Positions 27,190 through 35,977 of a DNA stretch of 64,000 nt are shown in pieces. Under the pieces are notes generated by a model that ran no database searches, was not told the origin of the DNA, and saw only the letters and a program-made list of their open reading frames with translations. Where the stretch lies: the NCBI RefSeq assembly GCF_016908325.1, contig NZ_JAFBDR010000010.1, positions 1-64,000 of the forward strand. Direction: 5' to 3'. The position numbers and the translations under genes were made by a program. Within the stretch, counting starts at the first letter, position 1; the number at the start of each line of letters is the position of its first letter. The DNA is from Aquibacillus albus. Lineage in GTDB: Bacteria; Bacillota; Bacilli; Bacillales; Amphibacillaceae.

Positions 27190-28617
27190 TTAAACCCCCA
27201 ATGGTATAGAAACATGAATGACAGTGCCCTTTCCAATTTCACTAGTAATTTCAAAGGTACCGTTAAACATTTCTGTACGCTCTTTCATTCCCTTTAAACC
27301 AAAAGAAGCCAAATCTTCATAATTGTTGTTGCATGTAAAACCTTTGCCATAATCCTTTACTTTCATATGGATAGCGTCTTTTTTTCTTCTTAATTCCAAA
27401 AAAACATCTTCTGTATCTGCATGTTTTCGAATGTTATGAAGTGCCTCCTGTCCAATACGCCACAAATTTTCTTCGATTGCGTACGGAAGAGTTACTGTTC
27501 CATCAGAAGTGCACTCCATAGTTAACCCTAATGTTTCACCATAAGCCTTTAGCCCATGGATAATGCCCATTTCAAGACCTTCTGATTTATGCCTCGCAAT
27601 TAACGTTCTCATTTCTGATAAAGCTTGAGAAGAGATTGTATGTATATATTTTATTTGTTCCTTTAACGTATGTTCCTTTGTCGAACTTTCCAAAGCTTTT
27701 GATGTTAACACAACAGAAAACAACAATTGGCTGACCGAGTCATGTAAATCTTGAGCTAAATGAGACCGCTCTTGAACCTTTATCAACTCTTTTTCCTTCT
27801 CCATTAATGTCAGTTGCAAATAAACAACATCAAGATAGTCCAAAATAAGCCGAAAACAATCTTTTTCTACTAACAAGAATGGCGTTTTTCGAACGATTGT
27901 CAAGTGTTGATTGCCGCCATATTCCCCTGATAAGACATGACCATCTGTTTTGGAAAAACCCTTACTAGTAGTAAGTAAACGATCATACGGTATAACATCA
28001 GAGAAATTTGATAAGACATGATGAAAGGCTTCAAAAGTTGTTACCTGTTGCAACCTCTGGTTAAATTGGTGCAAATTCGTCAATAGTCGTACACGTTTTT
28101 TTTCTGACTCATATTTACTTATCCGATCGATGGCTGAACCAATTTGTAATGCAATTGCTTCTAATAAATCAAGCTCAGCTTGATCATAACTCAATTTATT
28201 CGGAGCAGCCACATTTAATAAGCCGAAATAGTTGCTAGGAGTTTTCAGAGGTACTGTTGCATGGTGAGTAATTCCATTTGTATCAGATTGACCAGCACTA
28301 ATTGATTTTTCAATACGTTTACAGCCAATTATACTGGTTGCTTTGTTCAATTTACGTTGATTATACCGTTGGATACAATAACAGTCCTCTCCACACATTG
28401 GCTCTTGATCATTTCTTTCAAGTGCTGGTGGCAAGGAATAAGAAGTCGCTAATCGAACTGATTCGTTTTCTTCAATAAATATCCAACCTGCTTCAAAATG
28501 TGTAATTCCAATAAATTCAGCAAGAACCTTAGAAAGCATTTCCTCTCTATCCTGTGATTGATTCAGCAATTCTGCAATCGTTTTTAACGTATGCAACCGC
28601 TTTTCTTCATTTATCAA
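27190..28617 (-). CDS. GAF-domain sensor histidine kinase (HisKA_3/NarX class)
   Basis: A 475-residue soluble kinase: GAF domain ~15-165, a second divergent region ~170-260, HisKA_3 with HLAQDLHDSVSQLLFSVVL (~292), and HATPase_c ~375-470 (GQEALHNIRKHA, FGLKGMKERT). It is the partner of the downstream regulator. Cysteines in the GAF domain (CGEDCYC, ~75-81, and GC near 98) could sense redox or bind a cluster, but this is inference. The start is TTG with GGAG about ten bases upstream. Confidence 0.9.
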   Translation of the reverse strand: MINEEKRLHTLKTIAELLNQSQDREEMLSKVLAEFIGITHFEAGWIFIEENESVRLATSYSLPPALERNDQEPMCGEDCYCIQRYNQRKLNKATSIIGCKRIEKSISAGQSDTNGITHHATVPLKTPSNYFGLLNVAAPNKLSYDQAELDLLEAIALQIGSAIDRISKYESEKKRVRLLTNLHQFNQRLQQVTTFEAFHHVLSNFSDVIPYDRLLTTSKGFSKTDGHVLSGEYGGNQHLTIVRKTPFLLVEKDCFRLILDYLDVVYLQLTLMEKEKELIKVQERSHLAQDLHDSVSQLLFSVVLTSKALESSTKEHTLKEQIKYIHTISSQALSEMRTLIARHKSEGLEMGIIHGLKAYGETLGLTMECTSDGTVTLPYAIEENLWRIGQEALHNIRKHADTEDVFLELRRKKDAIHMKVKDYGKGFTCNNNYEDLASFGLKGMKERTEMFNGTFEITSEIGKGTVIHVSIPLGV

Positions 28618-28693
28618 CTTCCGGACACTCCACTCTTATTTTCTTAAATTAATTATATCAGAAAAAATGATACTTTCTTATCTTGTTTAAAAA

Positions 28694-28729
28694 AACTGCA
28701 CCTCCAATTGTTATCGATGGGGTGCAGTT
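28694..28729 (-). terminator. Terminator after the GNAT-nitrilase gene
   Basis: Stem AACTGCACC / GGTGCAGTT followed on the minus strand by TTTTTTT. Confidence 0.9.
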
Positions 28730-28750
28730 AAACCAGCGCGGGACATCCTT

Positions 28751-30298
28751 TTATTTCAACTCTATACCTTTGTAGCTTACTTCGAATAAATCTCTTCTGC
28801 GGTCACGTAGTTGCCTTACTGTACCAGATTTTCGTTGTCTTCGAAGTATTTCCAAATCTACGTCCCCAACTACGACGGTTTCAATGTTAGGGTGACACTC
28901 ACCAACGATGCCATCACGGGCAAACTCAAAATCAGAAGGTGTAAAAATACCAGACTGCGCATATTGAATATCCATGTTCTCCACTTGTGTAAGGTTACCA
29001 ACAGTCCCTGCAATAACCGTGTAAACTTGATTTTCTACAGCACGAGCCTGGGCACAATATCGAACTCGTAAATAACCTTGACGATCATCCGTACAAAAAG
29101 GGACAAAGATAATATTTGCACCTTGGTCAACCGCATATCGGGCCAACTCAGGAAATTGTATATCATAACAAATTTGGATGGCAATCTTACCACAATCCGT
29201 ATCAAACACTTTCACCATATCTCCAGGTTGAATTCCCCACCATTTCCTTTCATTCGGTGTCACGTGAATCTTATATTGCTTCTCAATCGTTCCATCTCGT
29301 CTAAAAAGATATGCAATGTTATAAATATGATCATCCTCTTCTACAAAATGTGATCCACCAATAATATTGACATTGTATTTAACCGCCAAATTTGTAAATA
29401 ATTCAATGTAATCTTCTGTATAGTCAGTTAAACGACGAATAGCTTTTGAAGGTACTTTTTCCTCTAAAAATGACATAAGCTGTGTTGTAAAAATTTCAGG
29501 GAATACAGCAAAGTCTGAGTCAAAATCATAGGCAACATCCACATAATACTCTACCTGTTTTGCGAATTCCTCAAACGACTCGATATTTTTCATCATATAT
29601 TGAATGACGGTAATTCGAACAGGATACGCTGTTTTAAAATGACGTTTTGTTTTGGCACGGTATTCAATATTATTCCATTCCATTAGTGTCGCATATTGGA
29701 CTGACTGTGCATCATCAGGCAAATAGCCAGGGTTAATTCGCATCACCGTGAAACCATTCATAATTTGGAACGTTAACACAGGATCATAAATATTTTGACT
29801 GCTTACCTCTTCCACGTATTCTCGAGGGCTGAGCTCATGCTTATATTTATGATAGTTGGGTATTCTGCCACCAATTATTATACTTTTTAGATTTAACTCT
29901 CTTGCTAATTCCTTTCTTGCTTCATAAAGCCGTTTCCCTATCTTCATCCCTCGGAAATCCGGATCAACCATCACTTCAATTCCATAAAGATTATATCCCT
30001 CAGGGTTATGGTTTGTGATATACCCTTCGTCGGTAATATCATCCCAAGTATGTTTATCATCATATTCATCAAAATTTATAATTAAACTAGAACAGCTGCC
30101 AATAATTTTCCCATCATATTCTACACAAAACTGACCTTCCGGAAAGATGGATAGATGACTTTCCAAGTGTTCTCTTTTCCATGGGTCCATATTTGGAAAG
30201 CATACCTTTTGCATTTCTAACAGTTGATCAATATCATCTTTCGTTAAGTTTCTCACTTCTAATTTTTTCTCAAAATTGGATAAATCAAGTTTAGACAT
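28751..30298 (-). CDS. GNAT acetyltransferase / carbon-nitrogen hydrolase fusion
   Basis: A 515-residue two-domain protein. Residues ~13-210 are a GNAT domain (DPDFRGMKIGKRLYEA is the acetyl-CoA loop) and ~225-505 a nitrilase-superfamily amidase. The amidase triad is intact: Glu in FPEIFTTQ (~280), Lys (HVTPNERKWW region, ~347) and Cys in IQICYDIQFPE (~390). The fusion is conserved in Bacillaceae; the reaction is not known. GAAAGGAAG lies upstream. It is monocistronic. Confidence 0.92.
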   Translation of the reverse strand: MSKLDLSNFEKKLEVRNLTKDDIDQLLEMQKVCFPNMDPWKREHLESHLSIFPEGQFCVEYDGKIIGSCSSLIINFDEYDDKHTWDDITDEGYITNHNPEGYNLYGIEVMVDPDFRGMKIGKRLYEARKELARELNLKSIIIGGRIPNYHKYKHELSPREYVEEVSSQNIYDPVLTFQIMNGFTVMRINPGYLPDDAQSVQYATLMEWNNIEYRAKTKRHFKTAYPVRITVIQYMMKNIESFEEFAKQVEYYVDVAYDFDSDFAVFPEIFTTQLMSFLEEKVPSKAIRRLTDYTEDYIELFTNLAVKYNVNIIGGSHFVEEDDHIYNIAYLFRRDGTIEKQYKIHVTPNERKWWGIQPGDMVKVFDTDCGKIAIQICYDIQFPELARYAVDQGANIIFVPFCTDDRQGYLRVRYCAQARAVENQVYTVIAGTVGNLTQVENMDIQYAQSGIFTPSDFEFARDGIVGECHPNIETVVVGDVDLEILRRQRKSGTVRQLRDRRRDLFEVSYKGIELK

Positions 30299-30480
30299 GT
30301 TACTCTTCCTTTCAACACTATGTTCTTCATTCTGTGAACAGCAAATTTTATAGTAGAATGTTTCGATATATTTAATGAATAAGAAAAATTTAGCTATTTC
30401 TTTATTATACCATTTTGTATTATAACCTTCCCTGCATTTACTGTTTTACGACTAAAGAATGTAACATATTGAAAAATGTA

Positions 30481-30523
30481 GAAAAAAAGAACAAGAAATC
30501 CTTTTCCAGAATCACTTGTTCTT
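30481..30523 (-). terminator. Terminator of the sigI-rsgI operon
   Basis: Stem AAGAACAAG / CTTGTTCTT with a long loop and TTTTTTT on the minus strand. Confidence 0.82.
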
Positions 30524-30536
30524 TCTTCCTATTTTA

Positions 30537-31682
30537 TCATCTCTCAAGGCCGGGAATAACTTCACCGAGTTCCTCTTCAAGATCAAACGGTATGTTTTCC
30601 AGTCTTTTTTGGAGGCCAGGCGGGAGATCTTCCAGTTCTTCGATATCAATCGATAATTCTTCTAATTTCTTTTTTATTCCAGGTGGAAGATTCTCTAACT
30701 TTTCCCGTATTTCCGGTGTCAGCTCTTCTTCTTCTTCCTTGCTTTCCCTTGGCTCTTCGTTCTTTTCGTCTGTACTTGGCTGATTGTCTTCTACATTACT
30801 TTCCGGAACCTTTTCATTTTCTTCTACCTTATCTTCTACTTTTTCATCTATCTTTTCTTCTACTTCTTCTTCCTTCTCCTGATCAATTTGCTCTTCTGCT
30901 ACATCATTTTCTTCGTCTTGAGTAGGTGTAGGTTCTTCTAGTTTGTTTTCTTTATTGAAATAACTTTGTATCAGTTCTTTTTCTTCTTCATTTAATTTTG
31001 AGCTATCATCTTGTAACGAAGATTCTTCATTTAATGAGGATGCTAATAACTCATTCATGGATATTTTCTGTGCCTCTGCTTTTTCTCGAACGTCATTTGG
31101 AATTTCAAAGGTAGCAATTTTCAATTCTTTTTTAGGGTTTTGAATAAAATAATCATCAAGTATTTCTGTGATCAGACTCTCTTCATTTGGCTGGTCTGTA
31201 TAATGAATCCCAATGAGGACTGCATTCAATTCAGATATCAAATTTAACTCTTGGCTTTTTGAAATTAAGTCATCGGCAGCCGTCTGAATAGACTGACCTC
31301 TCAAATCCTCTATTTCTTCTAGTAACGCCTTGGCATCTTGATTAAGCGGTTGGATTTCCTCAACCTCCATCTTCTCATTAAGTGCAATCTCGACACTAGG
31401 GTTAATGGAGATATCTACAAAGGCATAGACCTCATCTCGTTCAAACAGTTGATATAATGGAAAACTAACGATTAATAAAACGATAACTGTTGCCACCGCT
31501 TTAAACAATACAGGTGCATCGGAAAATAACAAAGTTTGAAGTCGAGATATTTGTTTTGGATAAAAGGTAGTTTCCGATCCAATAGCAGCATCATGTACTG
31601 GCTCCGCCTTATGGAACTGCCCATTATTATCCATAATAATTGTGTATCGTCTATGTTGCTCAACAACTATCCCTTTTTTCAC
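30537..31682 (-). CDS. rsgI: Anti-sigma-I factor RsgI
   Basis: A 381-residue anti-sigma factor: RsgI N-terminal domain (~1-50; KKGIVVEQHRRYTIIM), one membrane helix (~62-80), an extracytoplasmic domain starting DISINPSVEIALN (~90-210), then a very acidic Glu-rich linker (~225-325) and a C-terminal tail with two diverged LPPG repeats (LENLPPGIKKKLEEL and LEDLPPGLQKRLENI). RsgI holds SigI at the membrane and is proteolysed on signal. The GTG start overlaps the sigI stop codon (GTGA). The tail differs from the carbohydrate-binding tails of clostridial RsgI. Confidence 0.93.
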   Translation of the reverse strand: MKKGIVVEQHRRYTIIMDNNGQFHKAEPVHDAAIGSETTFYPKQISRLQTLLFSDAPVLFKAVATVIVLLIVSFPLYQLFERDEVYAFVDISINPSVEIALNEKMEVEEIQPLNQDAKALLEEIEDLRGQSIQTAADDLISKSQELNLISELNAVLIGIHYTDQPNEESLITEILDDYFIQNPKKELKIATFEIPNDVREKAEAQKISMNELLASSLNEESSLQDDSSKLNEEEKELIQSYFNKENKLEEPTPTQDEENDVAEEQIDQEKEEEVEEKIDEKVEDKVEENEKVPESNVEDNQPSTDEKNEEPRESKEEEEELTPEIREKLENLPPGIKKKLEELSIDIEELEDLPPGLQKRLENIPFDLEEELGEVIPGLER

Positions 31683-32416
31683 CTACCCACCCCCTTTAAA
31701 TAGTCTTTTAGGTAAATATAATCTTCCGTTAAGATGATAAAGATCGCTAAAATATATTTTCGGTTCCGCTCCAGTGTCTTTTTACTTACATCAACGAATT
31801 TAACGAGCTGTTTAATCGGTATTTTTTTCTTTCTAATTACATATTCTTTTAGCTTTTCATTTTCACATAAAACGCGTGCAGCTCGTATTGCAGACTCTCT
31901 CGCATCCGAATGTTTTGGTGATATTTGTGTTAATTCTTCAAAAGAAAGCTTATATTCCTTTAACTTCTTACCAAGTTCAAAAATTTCCTCTCGCCGGTAC
32001 CATTCATCTGTCTCTTGTTCATACATAGCCTTTGATACTGATATTTCTGCAGGATTTTCCATTTTTTCATCATCATAATAATCATCTAATGAACTAGTCG
32101 TTGGCTTATTTTTTTCCTTTCTAATAAAGTCAATAACTTTTCTTTTTATCACAAGCCTTGCAAAGGATAGAAAAGAACTTCCTTTCCCGCGTTGATATGA
32201 AATCATAGCTTCATTAAACGCAAATAGGCCAACACTAAACTCATCATCTCTAGTTGAGCTAATGTAACGTTTACAGACTTCTGATACAGCCTTGGCGATG
32301 AAAGGTTGATATGTTTTTAATAAATAATTTTGCAATTCTTCGTCTCCTTGCTGCACCCTCTCTACTTGTTCTTCTAAAGACATATTATTGTTTTTAAACT
32401 GATGCTCAATCACCAT
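31679..32416 (-). CDS. sigI: RNA polymerase sigma factor SigI
   Basis: A 245-residue sigma-70 family factor of the SigI type. Region 2 is around residues 20-95 (DDEFSVGLFAFNEAMISYQ, FLSFARLVIKRKVIDFIR), and the C-terminal helix-turn-helix, QLVKFVDVSKKTLERNRKYI, is near 200-225. SigI governs heat and cell-wall stress genes in Bacillus. It is followed by rsgI with overlapping codons. The expected autoregulatory promoter could not be identified with confidence. Confidence 0.94.
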   Translation of the reverse strand: MVIEHQFKNNNMSLEEQVERVQQGDEELQNYLLKTYQPFIAKAVSEVCKRYISSTRDDEFSVGLFAFNEAMISYQRGKGSSFLSFARLVIKRKVIDFIRKEKNKPTTSSLDDYYDDEKMENPAEISVSKAMYEQETDEWYRREEIFELGKKLKEYKLSFEELTQISPKHSDARESAIRAARVLCENEKLKEYVIRKKKIPIKQLVKFVDVSKKTLERNRKYILAIFIILTEDYIYLKDYLKGVGR

Positions 32417-32845
32417 CCATCACCACCAGTTTGCTATTATATATTTCGACTCTAATGAATTTTTTTTGACGGTTCCAATAACCGATTTTATCAAATAAAT
32501 AATATTTTATTAACATGGCTTACTTCTCCATTTTTTTGACTTAGTATAGAAATATTCAACGTAAAAAAGTATATTCTACATTTAATTGAAATTTAAATAG
32601 AACTTCAACAAAAAATACTTCTACCTATTATAAAAATACTCAATAGAATCAATGGTACAAAAAATATCCTTATCAATCCATCCTAATTCGTTTACAATTT
32701 CTTTAAAGATAGAATGCAATAATTAGTCATATCGTCCTAGTTACGAAAACCAAATAGAAATATATTAATTGCTACAACTACACCTAAACACTTCTTACCT
32801 TGCCAATTGGATATTCAGCCTTTTCCTTATAAGCGCCTATTAGAT
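32417..32845. other. Intergenic region upstream of sigI
   Basis: About 430 bp of very AT-rich DNA. I see no ORF with a ribosome binding site and no clear riboswitch. It must contain the sigI promoter; a GAACCGTC..CGAAAT pair at ~32437-32475 (minus strand) loosely recalls sigma-I promoters but is weak. Confidence 0.4.
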
Positions 32846-32873
32846 AAAAATACCTACTCACACAAAGTAGGTA
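32846..32873 (-). terminator. Terminator after the anchored protease
   Basis: Stem TACCTACT / AGTAGGTA followed on the minus strand by TTTTT, immediately after the stop codon. Confidence 0.88.
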
Positions 32874-32876
32874 CCA

Positions 32877-33698
32877 TCATTTTTCACTAGGGTAAGCTGC
32901 ATGAAAATAATCAATGGGAACTGCTAAGCCTACCTTTCCATGCTCATCATGGTTTAAAGTAGCAAAAATTACTCCAATCACTTTCCCATTTTGATTGATA
33001 ACAGGACTTCCACTATTTCCACGATACACTGGTGCCTCTAACATGAACACTTCTTTCTCCCAATTTTCTAGTTTCGTGTAGCCGGCAATTTCTCCTTCAT
33101 TTGCTATGCCTTGAAACTTTAATGGGTTACCAATAAAATAAATATGGTCTTTCATTTCAAAATCTGTTTTATCAGCCAACGTTAAGGAAGGTAATCCATT
33201 CCCTTCCACCTTCAAGACGGCTAAATCAATATCAGGATAGCTCTCTATCACATCTGCGGCAAATAATCCTTCTTCTTGAAAAGCAACCATGATCCTTGTT
33301 TCATCATCAATCACATGATGATTCGTAATAATTAATCCATCTGAAGCTATCGAAAACCCTGTCCCTTTACTATTTCCCGCCTCAACTACAACAACAGACT
33401 GCCGGTATTCTTTTATGGCATCATCCGTTGACAGTTTTGCTGAAGTTACCAAAAAATCTATGGCAGGAATAGAGAACGTTTGAGGGAGTATTGCAACCAC
33501 ATTAATGAACATAGCAATCGCAATTAACCAAAACGCCCACTTTGGAAATGGCCGTTTTGGTTTTTCTTCCTCATCCTGTTGCTGTAATGCTTTTTGCCTT
33601 TCTGTTTCGACTAGCTCTATCATCTCTTCCTCGTCAATTTCTTCATATAAATCTTCATCGATAATATCACGATGCTGATGATTATCTGATTTTGTCAT
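32877..33698 (-). CDS. Membrane-anchored trypsin-like serine protease
   Basis: A 273-residue protein with an acidic cytoplasmic N-terminus (1-50), one membrane helix (~53-73) and an extracytoplasmic S1 protease domain (~98-270). The triad is His in ITNHHVID, Asp in PDIDLAVLK and Ser in YRGNSGSPVIN. There is no PDZ domain, unlike HtrA/DegP homologues, so it is a short S1C-like form. AGAGGTGG lies before ATG. It is monocistronic. Confidence 0.9.
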   Translation of the reverse strand: MTKSDNHQHRDIIDEDLYEEIDEEEMIELVETERQKALQQQDEEEKPKRPFPKWAFWLIAIAMFINVVAILPQTFSIPAIDFLVTSAKLSTDDAIKEYRQSVVVVEAGNSKGTGFSIASDGLIITNHHVIDDETRIMVAFQEEGLFAADVIESYPDIDLAVLKVEGNGLPSLTLADKTDFEMKDHIYFIGNPLKFQGIANEGEIAGYTKLENWEKEVFMLEAPVYRGNSGSPVINQNGKVIGVIFATLNHDEHGKVGLAVPIDYFHAAYPSEK

Positions 33699-33904
33699 TT
33701 GTCCACCTCTTAGAGCTTTACAATTGTTTCCGGGAAGTAACTACTTTCTACATCTGTTTTCATCCGTACGGTTTCGCAGCATCTTTCGTGTACGTGTATA
33801 CTACACGATTTTATTGTACCATGAATGGAAACAAAAATTGATAGCCTAACTTCACTTATCCAATAAGAATGGATATCGTTCAAAAATTCTATCCATGAAT
33901 CGCC

Positions 33905-33918
33905 ATTTCCCGGGAAAT
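33905..33918. promoter_or_regulatory. 14-bp perfect palindrome
   Basis: ATTTCCCGGGAAAT in the gene-poor gap after the protease promoter region. It could be an operator; no regulator is evident. Confidence 0.3.
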
Positions 33919-34154
33919 ATCATGGTCATTTATGGTGATATTCGACAAAATTGTGTAGAAAACTAGTATTGTCTGTCATTCTTCTGTAATAGTTACAGTA
34001 TCTGTTTATATTACCTCTTTTTTTCCTCATACCACTCGTCACCGTCTTGCATAGAATGCCGGTTAACTATCCACTTTCTTTCCAATCCTCTACTAATTGT
34101 TCCGCTCTCTGTCTTAAACAAGGTACCCTAATCATTCGTCCTACCCCTTTCCAA

Positions 34155-34295
34155 TTATTGATTTGTTTTAGTTACGATTAAAACCAGCTTGTCAATCCTT
34201 GGACTATTCTCTTTAAATTTAATGACAAACACAAATTTATATCTTTTTATAAAATCCGTAAAAAACCAATCTAACTTTCTAAACATTGCAAACAT
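34155..34295 (-). CDS. Possible 46-residue small protein
   Basis: An ORF of 46 codons starting ATG with AGGTGA six bases upstream, encoding a basic, aromatic-rich peptide (MFAMFRKLDWFF at the start, ending VTKTNQ). The segment FRKLDWFF resembles FKKLGWSF in the next upstream small ORF. No family is recognised. The evidence is limited to the ribosome binding site and this similarity, so it may be a decayed gene. Confidence 0.35.
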   Translation of the reverse strand: MFAMFRKLDWFFTDFIKRYKFVFVIKFKENSPRIDKLVLIVTKTNQ

Positions 34296-34355
34296 ATAAT
34301 CACCTATTCTGTTCAAGTTTACGTTCAAAAAGATAGATCTTGTCGAAACAATACC

Positions 34356-34457
34356 TTAATTAAATATTCGAAACGACCAACCCAACTTTTTGAACTTCCC
34401 ATCACTAAATACTCTCCAACCTACAACACCTACTAAATTACTCTTCATTACTGTCAT
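34356..34457 (-). CDS. Possible 33-residue small protein
   Basis: An ORF of 33 codons with AAAGGAGAG about nine bases before ATG. The peptide is MTVMKSNLVGVV..., ending KKLGWSFRIFN. It shares an F-K/R-K-L-x-W-x-F motif with the ORF 60 nt downstream. The function is unknown and the coding status uncertain. Confidence 0.35.
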   Translation of the reverse strand: MTVMKSNLVGVVGWRVFSDGKFKKLGWSFRIFN

Positions 34458-34535
34458 CTTCCATCTCTCCTTTTCCTAAGATTTATATCTTAAACTGGGA
34501 AACACCCAAGTATAAGCCAATATTTAGAACAAAAA

Positions 34536-34563
34536 ATACGCATACGTCCATAACGCATGCGTT
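34536..34563 (-). terminator. Terminator-like hairpin in the small-ORF region
   Basis: Minus-strand stem AACGCAT / ATGCGTATTTTTT, upstream of the 33-residue ORF. It includes the palindrome AACGCATGCGTT. Confidence 0.45.
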
Positions 34564-34572
34564 TTCACTAAA

Positions 34573-34607
34573 AATAGAAAAAGGTCACGGACTAATTTCG
34601 TGACCTT
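34573..34607 (-). terminator. Terminator of the 34-residue peptide gene
   Basis: Stem AAGGTCACG / CGTGACCTT followed on the minus strand by TTTCTATTTTT. Its 5' arm repeats the ribosome-binding region of the peptide gene (AGGTCACGAAA). Confidence 0.82.
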
Positions 34608-34642
34608 GAACATTATATATTGCATATAAAAACATAAAGAAA

Positions 34643-34747
34643 CTAATACTTAACAATTTGTTTCTCATACGCTAAACGACAGTCCAGAAGGTCACTTTTT
34701 TGTATAAAGTTAGCAAACATCATTTTAACAACCGTTAATTTTCCCAT
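34643..34747 (-). CDS. 34-residue small protein, unknown
   Basis: A 34-residue peptide beginning MGKLTVVKMMF and ending YEKQIVKY. GAGGAGGT lies seven bases before ATG, a consensus promoter is 37 nt further up and a terminator follows, so it is a complete small transcription unit. The middle SDLLD fits the SxxxD core of Spo0E-type aspartyl-phosphate phosphatases, but the protein is shorter than that family and lacks its first helix, so I do not assign it. It is not hydrophobic enough for a transmembrane peptide. Confidence 0.6.
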   Translation of the reverse strand: MGKLTVVKMMFANFIQKSDLLDCRLAYEKQIVKY

Positions 34748-34783
34748 TTTCGTGACCTCCTCTCTCGTTTTATTTGCTTTTTT

Positions 34784-34812
34784 ATTATATTATTATAAAA
34801 TTGGATAGTCAA
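34784..34812 (-). promoter_or_regulatory. Sigma-A promoter of the 34-residue peptide gene
   Basis: TTGACT, 17-nt spacer, TATAAT on the minus strand. Confidence 0.85.
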
Positions 34813-34946
34813 CGTTAATTTTCAATTTTTTGTAACAATTTCCAATTTAAAATCTATTGACTTTATGATTACTTATATATTGAAAAGTATAAATGAAAAG
34901 GTTGAAGAAATTAGTAAGTTTATAATAAGTATCCCTGATGGATCCT

Positions 34947-34984
34947 AAAAAGCGGATGTCCCAAAATGAGAGCACCCGCTTTTG
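34947..34984 (-). terminator. Terminator after the aldo/keto reductase
   Basis: Stem AAAAGCGGGTG / CATCCGCTTTTT on the minus strand with a CTC..GGGA extension. It resembles the 15783-15824 terminator. Confidence 0.85.
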
Positions 34985-35002
34985 CATTTTATAAGAATAG
35001 CC

Positions 35003-35827
35003 TTAATAGCTAAACTCATCTGGATGCGGGCCTGTTCGTTCCTCCCGATCCATAGCATCAATTTTTTTCATATCTTCTTCACTTAACTCAAAGTCAAATA
35101 TATCTGCATTTTCCTTTTGCCTCGAAGCTTTTACTGACTTTGGAATGGTAACAATCCCACTTTGATAGTCCCAGCGAATAATAATTTGAGCAGCTGTTTT
35201 ATTATGCTTGGAAGCCAACTCCTGTAATACTGGATCATCTAAGTAACGTGCCTTTGCTATTGGTGACCATGCTTCAACAACGATATTGTGTTTATCACAA
35301 AACTCTCTCGTTTCTACCTGCGTCAGCCGTGGATGCAATTCAATTTGATTGGCCATTGGAGTAATTTCCGCATCCTCCATTAAATCTTCTAGGTGATGGG
35401 GCAAGAAGTTACTGACACCGATTGCTTTAGCTCTGCCTTCTTTATAAAATTCTTCTAGTGCTTTCCACGTCTCTTTATATTTTCCTGGTACAGGCCAGTG
35501 GACTAAATATAAATCAACATACTCTAACCCTAATCGGTCCAAGCTCGCTTGAAAGGCGTTTTTTGTATTCTCATATCCCTGTTCATCATTCCACACTTTT
35601 GTTGTTACAAAAATTTCTTCGCGTGGAATTCCGCTATCCTTGATTGCTTTTCCAACCCCTTCTTCATTTTGATAAAAGGAAGCGGTATCAATGTGACGAT
35701 AACCAATCTCAAGAGCCGACAGGACAGATTGATAAACATCTGTTCCATCTTCCATTTTGTAAACACCCAAACCAACCGCAGGAATTTCAACACCATTATG
35801 TAGCTTCTTTGTCGTCGTTAAGCTCAT
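35003..35827 (-). CDS. Aldo/keto reductase (YvgN-like)
   Basis: A 274-residue AKR. The catalytic tetrad is Asp in HIDTASFYQNE with its Tyr, Lys in VTTKVWND and His in YLVHWPVP; the NADPH loop is IPKSVK with R in ASRQKEN. The closest named relatives are B. subtilis YvgN and YtbE, glyoxal/methylglyoxal reductases, but substrates are broad. ATG at 35827 is preceded by AGGGGATGA; the ATG at 35836 is inside that site. Confidence 0.9.
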   Translation of the reverse strand: MSLTTTKKLHNGVEIPAVGLGVYKMEDGTDVYQSVLSALEIGYRHIDTASFYQNEEGVGKAIKDSGIPREEIFVTTKVWNDEQGYENTKNAFQASLDRLGLEYVDLYLVHWPVPGKYKETWKALEEFYKEGRAKAIGVSNFLPHHLEDLMEDAEITPMANQIELHPRLTQVETREFCDKHNIVVEAWSPIAKARYLDDPVLQELASKHNKTAAQIIIRWDYQSGIVTIPKSVKASRQKENADIFDFELSEEDMKKIDAMDREERTGPHPDEFSY

Positions 35828-35938
35828 TTCCTTCATCCCCTCTCTTTATCCATTATACTTTTATTTTATTTCATTCCCTTTTATTATCAAAACAAAAAAC
35901 TCACCAATTCAGATAGCAGATTCAGTTTGTAGAAAAGC

Positions 35939-35977
35939 ACCCGTTTAAGTGTGCGTTTTCACTTAACTTAAACCGGG
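35939..35977 (-). terminator. Terminator after the zinc-ribbon membrane protein
   Basis: Minus-strand stem CCCGGTTTAAGT / ACTTAAACGGGT followed by GCTTTTC; it overlaps the stop codon. Confidence 0.7.

Noticed and set aside
30415-30925. Ser/Phe/Leu-rich plus-strand ORFs opposite rsgI
   Set aside because: They are antisense shadows of the Glu-rich rsgI linker, whose GAA/GAG codons read as TTC/CTC on the other strand.
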